A stretch of 64,000 nucleotides of DNA. Source: Clostridium aciditolerans. GTDB taxonomy: Bacteria; Bacillota; Clostridia; Clostridiales; Clostridiaceae. Positions 1-8,579 of the stretch are shown here, in pieces. The DNA lies in assembly GCF_016316925.1 (NCBI RefSeq), contig NZ_JAEEGB010000003.1, positions 98,042 through 162,041 of the forward strand, written 5' to 3'. A program made the translations under genes and the position numbers. The notes beneath the pieces were generated by a model that ran no database searches, was not told the origin of the DNA, and worked only from the letters and a program-made list of their open reading frames with translations. Position 1 is the first letter of the stretch; each line of letters begins with the position of its first letter.

Positions 1-145
1 GTAAATGTGATATAATATTTAACTGTAAGTTGAATATTATATATACTTTATCTGAATAGTATATATAAGTTGGCATAATATTGAGTAGAATTAATGTCAT
101 TTAGACATGATAATAATATATGTATTTATTGGGAGGTATAACGGT

Positions 146-1120
146 ATGCTTAATACAGATATAGCAATGGGATTAGCAAGAGTTACAGAAGCAGCAGCAC
201 TTTGTTCAGCAAAGTTTATGGGAAGAGGGGACAAGATAGCAGCAGACCAAGCAGCAGTAGATGGAATGGAAAAAGCTTTTGGAATGATGCCTGTTAGAGG
301 AACAGTTGTTATTGGAGAAGGTGAATTGGACGAAGCTCCTATGCTTTATATAGGACAAGAAGTTGGTATAGGGGAAGAGAACATGCCTGAAATGGACATA
401 GCTGTGGACCCTTTAGATGGAACAACATTAATAGCCAAGGGACTTCCAAATGCAGTAGCAGTTGTTGCAATGGGACCTAAGGGAAGTTTATTTCACGCAC
501 CAGATATGTATATGAAAAAGATAGCTGTAGGACCTGGTGCTAAAGGTGCTATAGATATAAATAAATCTCCAAAAGAAAATATAATAAGTGTAGCTAAAGC
601 GTTAAATAAAGATGTTACAGAGCTTACTGTTATTGTTCAAGAAAGAGAAAGACATAGTTATATTGTAGATGCTGCAAGAGAAGTGGGTGCAAGAGTTAAG
701 TTGTTCGGAGAAGGAGATGTAGCCGCAGCCATTGCTTGTGGTTTTGAAAATACAGGAATAGATATTTTCATGGGTACAGGTGGTGCTCCAGAAGGAGTTA
801 TTGCTGCTGCAGCTATAAAGTGTCTAGGTGGAGAAATGCAAGCAAAATTAGAACCGCATACCGATGAAGAAAGAGAAAGATGTAGAGCAATGGGCATTGA
901 TGATGTAGATAGAGTTTTACTTATTAATGATTTAGTAAAACATGATGATGTGTATTTTGCAGCTACTGGTATAACAGATTGTGATCTTTTAAGAGGTGTT
1001 ATATATTCAAAAAATGACTGGGCAACAACACACACTGTTGTTATGAGATCTAAGACAGGAACAATAAGATTTGTAGAAGCTCATCATGATTTAAACAGAA
1101 GCAGTTTAATTGTTAAATAA
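146..1120 (+). CDS. glpX: Class II fructose-1,6-bisphosphatase GlpX
   Basis: This enzyme hydrolyses fructose-1,6-bisphosphate to fructose-6-phosphate in gluconeogenesis and acts in the cytosol. The 324-residue product is full length for the GlpX family. The metal/substrate signature VDPLDGTTL lies about 85 residues in, preceded by GEGELDEAPML, and GTGGAPEG sits in the C-terminal half. The ATG at 146 was chosen because GGGAGG lies 10 bases upstream; an in-frame ATG at 107 lacks a ribosome site. A hairpin terminator follows directly, so the gene is probably monocistronic. The identification is secure from motif content and length. Confidence 0.95.
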   Translation: MLNTDIAMGLARVTEAAALCSAKFMGRGDKIAADQAAVDGMEKAFGMMPVRGTVVIGEGELDEAPMLYIGQEVGIGEENMPEMDIAVDPLDGTTLIAKGLPNAVAVVAMGPKGSLFHAPDMYMKKIAVGPGAKGAIDINKSPKENIISVAKALNKDVTELTVIVQERERHSYIVDAAREVGARVKLFGEGDVAAAIACGFENTGIDIFMGTGGAPEGVIAAAAIKCLGGEMQAKLEPHTDEERERCRAMGIDDVDRVLLINDLVKHDDVYFAATGITDCDLLRGVIYSKNDWATTHTVVMRSKTGTIRFVEAHHDLNRSSLIVK

Positions 1121-1128
1121 TCTATTAG

Positions 1129-1166
1129 AAACCTGCCAGGCATATAATGCTTAGGCAGGTTTTTAT
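1129..1166 (+). terminator. Rho-independent terminator after glpX
   Basis: A 9-bp stem (1129-1137 with 1154-1162, core CCTGCC/GGCAGG) is followed by a T-rich run. It ends the glpX transcript. Confidence 0.85.
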
Positions 1167-1299
1167 TTTAATCTATAAATAATAATAATTAAATTAAGGT
1201 AAACTATTTTAAATTGTAATACAGATAACATGTTTAAAATAAAAAATATATAATAGAAGATGAAAATTATATTGTAAAATAAATTTTATTGGTGATAAT

Positions 1300-1974
1300 A
1301 TGGTTTCAATAATAATTCCAGTACTAAATGAGGAAAAAAGTATAGAAAAATTACTGAAAAGTATAGAAAATTTACAGGGTGAAAAAGAAGTAATAGTTGT
1401 TGACGGAAACAGTACGGATAATACTGTTTATATAGCATCAAAGTATGCAAAGGTTGTGAAAAGTAAAAAAGGACGAGCAAATCAAATGAATGCAGGAGCT
1501 AAAGAGGCTATTGGAGATATTTTATGGTTTGTTCATTCAGATTCCATATTACATAAAGACTCTATACTTCTAATAGAGAAGTCTATTGAAAGCGGCAGTA
1601 TCGGCGGAGGCTTCTCAATTTATTTTTATGATTTTAATACATTATTTATGAAGTATATATCTATAACTTCAAATATAAGAGCAAAGTATTTCAAAATACT
1701 ATATGGGGATCAAGGAATATTTGTAAAAAAGGATGTTTTTGAAACAATAGGTGGATATCCTAGAATAGAACTCATGGAAGATATAGAGTTGTCTTTAAAG
1801 CTTAAGAAAATGGGAAAGATAGAATTACTGAAGTGTCCTATAGGAACTTCTGGGAGAAGGTTTAAGACCGGAGGCCAGATTAGGACACATTTATTAATGC
1901 ACAAAATTAGATTCTTATATATATGTGGAGTACCGCCTTATAAGTTAATCAAAATTTACAAGGAGGCTAGATAA
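1300..1974 (+). CDS. Family 2 glycosyltransferase (TIGR04283-like)
   Basis: This is a 224-residue GT-A fold transferase. The N terminus has the GT2 opening VSIIIPVLNEE, then VVDGNSTDNT as the nucleotide-sugar binding region, WFVHSD as the DXD-equivalent, and MEDIELSLKLKK near the C terminus. No membrane anchor is evident. Its small size and pairing with the next gene match the transferase 2 / transferase 1 pair known from rSAM/selenodomain-associated clusters. Its stop overlaps the next start by one base (TAATG), so the two are translationally coupled. The acceptor is unknown; a lipid or surface acceptor is only inferred from the TVP38 membrane protein further down the cluster. Confidence 0.8.
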   Translation: MVSIIIPVLNEEKSIEKLLKSIENLQGEKEVIVVDGNSTDNTVYIASKYAKVVKSKKGRANQMNAGAKEAIGDILWFVHSDSILHKDSILLIEKSIESGSIGGGFSIYFYDFNTLFMKYISITSNIRAKYFKILYGDQGIFVKKDVFETIGGYPRIELMEDIELSLKLKKMGKIELLKCPIGTSGRRFKTGGQIRTHLLMHKIRFLYICGVPPYKLIKIYKEAR

Positions 1975-2675
1975 TGAATGGGCTTATACTAATGACAAGA
2001 ATACCTATTCCGGGAAAAACTAAAACCAGACTTATGGGACTACTTACAGGAGAAGAATGTGCCAGAATTCATTATAGCTTTCTGCAGGATTTATTCTCTG
2101 TGTGTGACTTATTAAAGCATGAGTTAGATATTTATATTACATATACGCCGGAAGGGAATCTTTCAATTATAAAAAATATTATTCCAAAATACATAGAATC
2201 TTTTCCTCAACAAGGCGAAGATTTAGGAGAAAGAATGGGGTATTCCATAAATAAACTTCTTAAGAAATACAATAAAGTTGTTTTGATAGGTACTGATATA
2301 CCGGAACTTCAACCTCATCATATAAAAGAGGCCTTTGATGTGTTAGATGATAAAGATATATGCTTAGGACCTACAGTAGATGGAGGATACTATCTTGTTG
2401 GTATGAAGAATGCTCATGACGAGATCTTTAATAACAATATTATCTGGGGAAAAAAGTCCGTTCTAGAAGGTACCATAGATATTGCGAACAGAAGGGGACT
2501 GAAAGTAGGATTATCTTCAAAATGTAGAGATATAGACACCAAGGATGATTTGAAAATATTCATAGACAAGATAAAAGATGAAAAAGTTATCTGGGAAGCA
2601 TATCCGCATAATACTGTAAGCTTTATAAATTCTCTAGAAGAAGATAGAATAAATACTTTGCAAATAGGCACCTAA
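1974..2675 (+). CDS. DUF2064 / TIGR04282 GT-A fold transferase
   Basis: This 233-residue protein belongs to the DUF2064 family, with a nucleotidyltransferase-like (MobA/CofC-like) fold. The N terminus has TRIPIPGKTKTRL, a basic phosphate-binding segment. LIGTDIPEL follows near residue 105 and LGPTVDGGYYLVG near residue 130; the last is the family hallmark. The ATG overlaps the preceding stop by one base and AGGAGG precedes it. Fusions and pairs of this family with the upstream GT2 family are common, so the two probably act on the same substrate. The chemistry (guanylyl, glycosyl or other transfer) cannot be read from the sequence. Confidence 0.8.
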   Translation: MNGLILMTRIPIPGKTKTRLMGLLTGEECARIHYSFLQDLFSVCDLLKHELDIYITYTPEGNLSIIKNIIPKYIESFPQQGEDLGERMGYSINKLLKKYNKVVLIGTDIPELQPHHIKEAFDVLDDKDICLGPTVDGGYYLVGMKNAHDEIFNNNIIWGKKSVLEGTIDIANRRGLKVGLSSKCRDIDTKDDLKIFIDKIKDEKVIWEAYPHNTVSFINSLEEDRINTLQIGT

Positions 2676-2700
2676 AATTCTAGGTTTTAGGTGTGCTTTA
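2667..2700 (+). terminator. Hairpin after the transferase pair
   Basis: CACCTAAAA pairs with the downstream TTTTAGGTG around a short loop. The trailing sequence is only moderately T-rich, so this may be a weak terminator or an attenuator ahead of the kinase-like gene. Confidence 0.45.
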
Positions 2701-2777
2701 AATTCTAATTAAGCTTAAAGTTTTAGAATTAGATAGACTAAGTATTTGTAGGTAAGTTAGACATAGGAGGTACGTAC

Positions 2778-3782
2778 ATGCTTAAGGATGAACTACAGAA
2801 TAAGATAATTGATTATGCAAAGCAAAAGCATATTACTGAATATCTAGATCTGCAAAAGAATTTTAAGGTGAAATTTTTAGCACAAGGTGAATACAACATA
2901 AATTATACTATTGAGGATGAATTACATAAGTATGTATTTAGAGTTAATACTGGCAGTCAATTAGAACTTAAAAATCAGATTAGCTACGAGTACAACGCAT
3001 TAAAGAGGTTAGAGATTAGCAAAGTTACCCCTAAGACATACTTTGTTGATGATAAGAAGGATTTTTTTGATTATGGGATTCTAATTATGGAATTTCTAAA
3101 GGGTAAACCATTAGATTATAACAAAGATTTGTATAAGGCTTCCGAAATATTTTCTAAAATACATTCTATCAGTATAGAGGAAGATGATTACAAAAGTTTT
3201 ATAGTGGAAAATAACATTTTTGAAGATAGGATAAAAGAAGGGAAAAGATTATTGGATAGTTTTTTCAAATGTGATTGTGTTCAAATTGAGCAAAAGAACT
3301 TCTTTTATAAATTCCTTCAATGGCTTGAAGACAATAAATATAGGGAAATATATTTTACTGAAGATAAATGGCATGTTATCAATAATACTGAAGTTAATTC
3401 ACATAACTTTATTATTGGAGATGAAAGAAATTATTTGATTGATTGGGAAAAGCCTGTTATAAGTGACCCCTGTCAGGATTTAACACAGTTTTTGGCGGAG
3501 ACTACTACCTTATGGAAAACAGATTATATACTATCTAAGGATGAAAAAGAAAAATTCTTTAGAATTTACGAAGAAAAGCTTGAAAACGGAAAAAAGGATA
3601 TAAGAGAGAGAGTAGAGCTTTATACGCCTTATCTTTATTTTAGAGCTTTATCTTGGTGTGCCTATGCATGGATAGAATATCAAGATCCTAATAAAGATAT
3701 TAAAAATATGGACACGTTAAAGAAAATAGAGCAATATCTTGAATTGAACTTTATGAAAAAGCTTCTAAGTAGATGGTTTTAA
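2778..3782 (+). CDS. APH/choline-kinase-fold phosphotransferase
   Basis: This 334-residue protein has a kinase-like fold. The N lobe has FLAQGEYNINYTI as the glycine-containing loop and YVFRVNTGSQ as the beta-3 strand, followed by the hinge segment ILIMEFLKGKPL. In the C lobe the metal-binding segment IDWEKP is clear. The catalytic loop reads NNTEVNSHNF where most APH enzymes have HGD plus a downstream Asn, so the catalytic Asp appears to be replaced by Glu or shifted. GGAGG lies 7 bases before the ATG. The gene sits between the transferase pair and an Fe-S protein. It probably phosphorylates a small alcohol, sugar or lipid head group; antibiotic resistance is not suggested by this context. 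Confidence 0.7.
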   Translation: MLKDELQNKIIDYAKQKHITEYLDLQKNFKVKFLAQGEYNINYTIEDELHKYVFRVNTGSQLELKNQISYEYNALKRLEISKVTPKTYFVDDKKDFFDYGILIMEFLKGKPLDYNKDLYKASEIFSKIHSISIEEDDYKSFIVENNIFEDRIKEGKRLLDSFFKCDCVQIEQKNFFYKFLQWLEDNKYREIYFTEDKWHVINNTEVNSHNFIIGDERNYLIDWEKPVISDPCQDLTQFLAETTTLWKTDYILSKDEKEKFFRIYEEKLENGKKDIRERVELYTPYLYFRALSWCAYAWIEYQDPNKDIKNMDTLKKIEQYLELNFMKKLLSRWF

Positions 3783-3803
3783 AGGAGGAAATAACGACCT
3801 TTG

Positions 3804-4952
3804 ATGAAAAAAAATATATTTTATATAGACAATGAAAGTACAATAGAAAATATAAAACAACTAATGGAAGATTGTATAAATTGTAAGCTGTGTACAAAAG
3901 AATGTGAATTTCTAAAAGAATTTTCAGATAGTCCTAAGAAGCTTTTAAAGGACATATTAAATAATAAAAGTGTAGATACTTTAATTCCTTATTCCTGCAA
4001 TATGTGTGGAATTTGCAGTAAGGTATGTCCTAAAGGCTTAAAGCTTAAGGATGTTTTTATGAAAATGAGAAGGGATATAGCTATTAAAAACAATGGGATG
4101 TCCACCTTAAAAGGTCATAGAGCTGTCCATATGCACCAAAAATTAAGTTTTTCAAAAGCTTTCAGCGGATTAGTGACAGATGAGAACTCAAAAGAAGTTA
4201 AAAGAATATTTATACCTGGCTGTAGTCTAAGTGCCTATAGTCCGGAACTTGTGCATAAAGCTTACAATTATTTGAAGGAAAAGCTCCCTGGTACAGCATT
4301 GCTTATTGAATGTTGTGGTAAACCTACAGAGTCCCTTGGTGAGGATGAACTATTTAAAGTAAGGTATAAAAAGCTTTTAAACACTATAGAAAAAACCGGT
4401 GCTGAAGAGGTGATTACAGCCTGTCAATCTTGCTATGTAACATTTTCAAAGTATGGACTAAATCAAAAAATCAAGTCATTATGGACTGTATTTCAAGAAA
4501 TTGATTTACCTAAAAGATCAATTGACATTGGAAATAATAGTGATATTACCTTTACAATTCACGATTCATGTCCTACCAGGGATGTACCGGATATACATGA
4601 TTCAATAAGATGGATAATGAATAGATTAAATTATAAGATTGAGGAAATGAAATATATAAAAGAAAAGACTAGATGCTGTGGTACAGGAGGGATGGTTTTA
4701 CCTGTAAATCCTGAAATATCACTTAAGTCCATAAAAAAAATTGCAGATGAAGCTAATACAGACTATATTGTAACTTATTGCGCGAGCTGTAGAGAAGCAA
4801 TGCTAAAGGGGCAAAAGAAATCACTTCACGTATTAGACTTAATTTTTGGTAACACATGGACATGCAAAGATGAAGTGCCGAAAACCGCTAATACTATTAT
4901 AAGTTGGTGTAATAGATATAAAGTTAAAGCAAGGGGGAATGGTAGTGAGTAA
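3804..4952 (+). CDS. (Fe-S)-binding protein with two CCG domains (GlpC/HdrD-like)
   Basis: This is a cytosolic iron-sulfur protein of about 382 residues. Two ferredoxin-type motifs sit at the N terminus: CINCKLCTKEC, then CNMCGICSKVCPKG. The C-terminal part has two cysteine-rich CCG domains (CCGKPTESLG with CQSCY, then CCGTGGMVLP with CASCREA), as in heterodisulfide reductase subunit D and GlpC. Such proteins pass electrons between a flavoprotein or quinone and a partner. No flavoprotein partner lies nearby. AAAGGAGG is upstream; a TTG just before the ATG is an alternative start. The gene overlaps the TVP38 gene by 8 bases, which indicates co-translation. Confidence 0.85.
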   Translation: MKKNIFYIDNESTIENIKQLMEDCINCKLCTKECEFLKEFSDSPKKLLKDILNNKSVDTLIPYSCNMCGICSKVCPKGLKLKDVFMKMRRDIAIKNNGMSTLKGHRAVHMHQKLSFSKAFSGLVTDENSKEVKRIFIPGCSLSAYSPELVHKAYNYLKEKLPGTALLIECCGKPTESLGEDELFKVRYKKLLNTIEKTGAEEVITACQSCYVTFSKYGLNQKIKSLWTVFQEIDLPKRSIDIGNNSDITFTIHDSCPTRDVPDIHDSIRWIMNRLNYKIEEMKYIKEKTRCCGTGGMVLPVNPEISLKSIKKIADEANTDYIVTYCASCREAMLKGQKKSLHVLDLIFGNTWTCKDEVPKTANTIISWCNRYKVKARGNGSE

Positions 4953-5619
4953 AGGTAAAAGTAATGTTACGAAAATATTAATGTTGATTCTTGTTGCATT
5001 CTTCATAGCTATTTGCTATAAATGTGGAATGTTCACAAATTATGATTCAGCTAGTATAAAAAACTATATTAATTCCTTTGGTATACTTGCTCCAATTATT
5101 TATATAATAATGTTTACTTTAGTGCCTTTAACGCTTTTTCCTGATTCTATTTTGGCAGTATCAGGAGGAATGGCTTTTGGATTATTTTATGGTACATTAT
5201 ATACTATTATTGGGGCTGTATTTGGAGCTACACTATCCTTTTATATGGCTAGATATTTGGGTAGAGATTTTGTAAACAAACTGGTACATGGCAAAGGCAA
5301 GTGGTTTGAAGACGGAGTTGAAAAAAGAGGTTTTTTTATAGTATTGATGTTAAGGCTTATACCTTTAGTACCTTTTGATATTATAAGCTATGGAGCGGGA
5401 TTGTCAAAAATAAAGTTTAAGGACTTTTTATTTGGAACTGTAATTGGCATTATTCCTGGTGTACTAATATTTACAAATCTAGGAGACAAGTGTATAGATA
5501 CATCTTCTTCAAGCTTTATTATATCTATAGCACTGCTAATATTATTGTTTGCATTTTCTTATATCATGAAGAAAAAAATATCATTTAAAAATCTTCAGGA
5601 AGACATTGTTAAAGAATAG
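4945..5619 (+). CDS. TVP38/TMEM64 family membrane protein
   Basis: This 224-residue integral membrane protein has about five or six hydrophobic segments. The DedA/TVP38 (SNARE-associated) core includes FPDSILAVSGG, FGATLSFYMARYLGRD and LRLIPLVPFDIISYGAG, the last being the conserved RxxPxxPF-type re-entrant motif. A GTG at 4945 is preferred over the ATG at 4939 because the GGGGG ribosome site ends one base before the ATG. It is the last gene of a five-gene run with the two transferases, the kinase-like protein and the Fe-S protein. Proteins of this fold have been linked to membrane lipid handling, but the substrate here is unknown. Confidence 0.85.
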   Translation: MSKGKSNVTKILMLILVAFFIAICYKCGMFTNYDSASIKNYINSFGILAPIIYIIMFTLVPLTLFPDSILAVSGGMAFGLFYGTLYTIIGAVFGATLSFYMARYLGRDFVNKLVHGKGKWFEDGVEKRGFFIVLMLRLIPLVPFDIISYGAGLSKIKFKDFLFGTVIGIIPGVLIFTNLGDKCIDTSSSSFIISIALLILLFAFSYIMKKKISFKNLQEDIVKE

Positions 5620-5673
5620 GGTTAAAATATTATAAATTTAGTAATGAAAAGTATGGAAATAACTCATTGACAT

Positions 5674-5730
5674 TAAATGTAATAAAAAAGAAGGGTATTA
5701 GCAAAACACCCTTCTTTTTTATTACATTTA
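5674..5730. terminator. Long perfect hairpin, bidirectional terminator
   Basis: A 23-bp perfect inverted repeat (5674-5696 with 5708-5730) has an AAAAAAGAAGGGT/ACCCTTCTTTTTT core and an 11-base loop. It lies between the TVP38 and PAP2 genes and can terminate transcription from either side. Confidence 0.85.
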
Positions 5731-5821
5731 ATTATATATGTTGAAGTAATATATTTATTAGTTATAATAGATATATCAGTAATAATAAGATTTTGAGCTT
5801 AGTATACGAGGAGGAATAATA

Positions 5822-6559
5822 ATGGCAGGAACTAATTCTAGTAAAGTAGCAAAAATAACATATATACCAAAAGAAAAGTCAGTGCTGTTCATTTATTTTG
5901 TTGCAGCTCTATCCTTAGTGCTATTGGTAACTTGCATAGGGGTAGTTGGAGACAGCATTAAAAGTGGACAGGGGTTTTGGGATACAAAAGCTATAAACTA
6001 TGTTTATTCAATAAGAAATGCTTATTTAAACAAGTTTTTTATTATTATAACCAGTACAGGTGACCCTTTAACAGTTACTGTAATTACAGTGGCAATAAGT
6101 TCAGTTCTTTATTTTTTTCAAAGAAGAAAAGAAGCAATTTTTTATATAGTCAATATTTTAGGAGTGTGGCTGCTAAATGAGAGCATTAAAGCTATTGTGA
6201 GAAGAGCAAGGCCTAGTGTGGTGAAGTTGGTGTATGCTTCAGGATACAGTTTCCCAAGCGGACACTCAATGGTTTTTATGACTTGTTCTCTTATACTGGT
6301 ATTTTTCATATTAAGTTTTGCTAAAAATAAGATCTTTGCATATACTTCAAGTATATTTATAATTATATATGGATTTATGATAGGTTTGAGCAGGATTTAC
6401 TTAGGTGTTCATTACTTAAGCGATGTTCTGGCTGGCTGGACCTTTGCAGCTGTATGGACTTTAACAAGTGTGATCATATATACAAAGATGAGTGTTAAAG
6501 AAAATATCCAGTTTAATGTAGATAATATTAATAATAATTACATGGAAAGTGAAAGATAA
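5822..6559 (+). CDS. PAP2-family membrane phosphatase
   Basis: This 245-residue membrane phosphatase carries the three PAP2 signature motifs: KAIVRRARP, FPSGHS and SRIYLGVHYLSDVLAG. An N-terminal transmembrane helix and about five more hydrophobic stretches place the active site at the outer face. Family members dephosphorylate undecaprenyl pyrophosphate, phosphatidic acid or phosphatidylglycerol phosphate; the substrate here is not determined. GAGGAGG lies 8-9 bases before the ATG. A strong terminator separates it from the upstream cluster, so it is a separate transcription unit, although the proximity to lipid-type genes is suggestive. Confidence 0.9.
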   Translation: MAGTNSSKVAKITYIPKEKSVLFIYFVAALSLVLLVTCIGVVGDSIKSGQGFWDTKAINYVYSIRNAYLNKFFIIITSTGDPLTVTVITVAISSVLYFFQRRKEAIFYIVNILGVWLLNESIKAIVRRARPSVVKLVYASGYSFPSGHSMVFMTCSLILVFFILSFAKNKIFAYTSSIFIIIYGFMIGLSRIYLGVHYLSDVLAGWTFAAVWTLTSVIIYTKMSVKENIQFNVDNINNNYMESER

Positions 6560-6795
6560 ACAGAATTCTTGGCCTCAGGTGGAGTTTGTCTGCGACCACT
6601 GGGCAATTCTGCCCGTTAAATGCCATTTAGGCATTTAACCTCCATCTGAAGCTTAGAAGTCGTTATCCAGGGACATAGCCGCTCTTTACTCCCACTTGAA
6701 GAAAAGCAGAGAGTCCAATTTTTGATTTGGTACTAATCGCTTTCACAGAGTGTGATGGGAGTATTAGAGCGGGTAAGTCATCGGGTAAATACCAA
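6560..6795. ncRNA. Candidate structured RNA / clostridial repeat element
   Basis: The gap between PAP2 and the DUF896 gene is less AT-rich than usual and highly structured. An outer stem (6572-6584 with 6640-6652) encloses GGGCA/TGCCC (6601-6614) and GTTAAATGCC/GGCATTTAAC (6615-6624 with 6630-6639). A second long stem joins 6679-6694 to 6756-6772 around a small CCAAT/ATTTGG hairpin. Two of these helices recur with compensatory changes near 56860-56937. Strand is undecided because no clear terminator or promoter settles it. A raiA-type clostridial ncRNA is one possibility, but I cannot confirm the family from memory alone. Confidence 0.55.
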
Positions 6796-6823
6796 AGTTA
6801 GTTTATATTTTTAAAGGAAATCC

Positions 6824-6852
6824 TTTATATGTTAAATATATTTAGGTATAAT
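6824..6852 (+). promoter_or_regulatory. Putative sigma-A promoter for the DUF896-hprK operon
   Basis: A consensus -10 box TATAAT lies at 6847-6852, with a weak TTTATA at 6824-6829 spaced by 17 bases. It lies about 60 bases upstream of the DUF896 start. Confidence 0.4.
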
Positions 6853-6909
6853 GTATTAGAAACAGTTATCAGGTAAAATATGATTATAGTTAGATTAGGA
6901 GTGAACATA

Positions 6910-7098
6910 ATGAAAATAGAAGAAGTAATAGAAAGAATAAATTTTTTATATAAAAAGAGCCAAAGTGAAGGGTTAACTGAAGAAGAAAAGATTGAGCAGA
7001 AAAAACTAAGACAGCACTATATAGATAATGTGAAGAGAAATTTTAGAGCTCAATTAGATGGTATTAAAAAAGTTCCATCTAAAGATGAACTAAATTAA
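6910..7098 (+). CDS. DUF896 (YnzC-like) small protein
   Basis: This 62-residue protein is the usual size for DUF896. It opens with a two-helix hairpin, IEEVIERINFLYKKSQSEGL then TEEEKIEQKKLRQHYID, and ends in NFRAQLDGI, all family hallmarks. B. subtilis YnzC is the structural reference; its function is unsettled. The ATG at 6910 is preferred over one at 6880 because TAGGAGTG precedes it by about 6 bases. It is the first gene of a tight run with hprK (13-base gap) and fthC, so it is likely co-transcribed with them. Confidence 0.88.
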   Translation: MKIEEVIERINFLYKKSQSEGLTEEEKIEQKKLRQHYIDNVKRNFRAQLDGIKKVPSKDELN

Positions 7099-7111
7099 GG
7101 AGAGAGCACAA

Positions 7112-8041
7112 ATGTCTGTAACAGTAAAGGATCTTATAAAGGATCTAAAATTAGAAGTTATAAATCAAGGAGAAAAAAATAATGAAATAACTGTAAGTGA
7201 TATTAATAGACCTGGTCTGCAATTTGCTGGTTTTTACAACTATTATGCTAACGAGAGAGTGCAAATAGTAGGAAAGACGGAGTGGAGCTTCTTAGACGCT
7301 ATGCAGCCCGATTTAAGAAAAAAGAGAATGAGAAAGTATTTTGAGTTTGATATTCCGTGTATTATAGTAACCAGAGACTTAGAACCTCATTCTGAATTTA
7401 TGGAAAGCGCAATTCAACATAAAAGATGGGTTTTGAAAAGTGATAATATAACAACAAGATGTATAAGTAGGGTTATGAATTATTTAGATGATAAATTAGC
7501 ACCGGATACAAGATTGCATGGTGTATTAGTGGATGTGTACGGCATAGGAATGCTTATTACAGGAGAGAGTGGAATAGGTAAAAGTGAAACTGCACTGGAA
7601 CTAATTAAAAGAGGACATAGACTAGTAGCAGATGATGCTGTTGATATCAAAGAAATAGATGGAGTTTTACATGGTACCTCACCATATATAACCTCAGGCA
7701 TGATAGAAGTAAGAGGTATGGGAATAATTGATATACCAGCACTTTATGGTTTAAGTTCTATTTTGAAAAGTAAGACAATAAATATTGTCATATATTTGGA
7801 ACAGTGGAAGGAAGATGAAAATTATGATAGACTAGGGATAGATAAGGAATATGTGAATATTCTCAATGTGCCTGTAAGAAAATTAACAGTTCCAATAAGA
7901 CCAGGAAGAAACCTTGCTGTAATTATTGAAGCAGCTGCAGCAAATTATAGATATAGTTTTATAACTAATGTTACTCCAGTAGATATTATAGGCCAAAGAA
8001 TGATAGAAGAAAAGGAAAGAAGGGAGCATAATGGAGAGTAA
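7112..8041 (+). CDS. hprK: HPr kinase/phosphorylase
   Basis: HprK phosphorylates and dephosphorylates Ser46 of the HPr phosphocarrier, linking glycolytic flux to catabolite repression in Firmicutes. The 309-residue length is standard. Walker A is GESGIGKS at residues 151-158, preceded by the HGVLVDVYG segment with the catalytic-site His136. LVADDAV and the HprK signature region EVRGMGIIDIPALYG follow. GGAGAG precedes the ATG at 7112. The 3' end overlaps fthC by 11 bases, indicating translational coupling. No ptsH gene is present in the window. Confidence 0.96.
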   Translation: MSVTVKDLIKDLKLEVINQGEKNNEITVSDINRPGLQFAGFYNYYANERVQIVGKTEWSFLDAMQPDLRKKRMRKYFEFDIPCIIVTRDLEPHSEFMESAIQHKRWVLKSDNITTRCISRVMNYLDDKLAPDTRLHGVLVDVYGIGMLITGESGIGKSETALELIKRGHRLVADDAVDIKEIDGVLHGTSPYITSGMIEVRGMGIIDIPALYGLSSILKSKTINIVIYLEQWKEDENYDRLGIDKEYVNILNVPVRKLTVPIRPGRNLAVIIEAAAANYRYSFITNVTPVDIIGQRMIEEKERREHNGE

Positions 8042-8579
8042 AAAGGACATTAGGAGAATTATTAAAGACAAGCGGTCTTCTATAACTGCAGAGGAAAGGG
8101 AAAAATTAAATCAAACCATATATGAGAAGGCTATAAATAGCGAATATTACAAAAATGCAGAAACTATATTTATATTTATTAGCTTTAAGGATGAAGTTGA
8201 TACTCTTGGCATTATTAAAAAGTCTTTAGAAGATGGTAAAATAGTATGTGTACCTAAGGTAATGTCAAAGCAAGAGGGTATGGTAGCTATTAGAATTAAT
8301 AACCTTGAAGATATGACTGTAAGTAGTTATGGTATATTAGAGCCTAAAGATACAACTAATATCATAAAAGAGAATTTAGTAGATTTGACTTTTGTCCCAG
8401 GTCTTGCTTTTGATAAAAAAGGTGGAAGAATTGGCTATGGCGGAGGCTTCTATGATAGGTTTTTGAAAGATATGAGGAAAGATGCAAAGAAAATCGGGTT
8501 GGCATACAGCTTTCAAATAATAGATGAAGTTCCAATGGAAGAACATGATTTATTTATAGATGGAATAATTACTGATTAA
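8031..8579 (+). CDS. fthC: 5-formyltetrahydrofolate cyclo-ligase
   Basis: This enzyme converts 5-formyl-THF to 5,10-methenyl-THF with ATP and recycles inhibitory folate. The 182-residue protein has the N-terminal KKDIRRIIKDKRSSI basic helix, the conserved DLTFVPGLAFDKKGGRIG segment and the GYGGGFYDRF substrate/phosphate loop. The start overlaps the hprK stop region, with the in-gene GGGAG as ribosome site. It is the last gene before a convergent terminator. The family is also known as MTHFS or YgfA/YqgN. Confidence 0.93.
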   Translation: MESKKDIRRIIKDKRSSITAEEREKLNQTIYEKAINSEYYKNAETIFIFISFKDEVDTLGIIKKSLEDGKIVCVPKVMSKQEGMVAIRINNLEDMTVSSYGILEPKDTTNIIKENLVDLTFVPGLAFDKKGGRIGYGGGFYDRFLKDMRKDAKKIGLAYSFQIIDEVPMEEHDLFIDGIITD

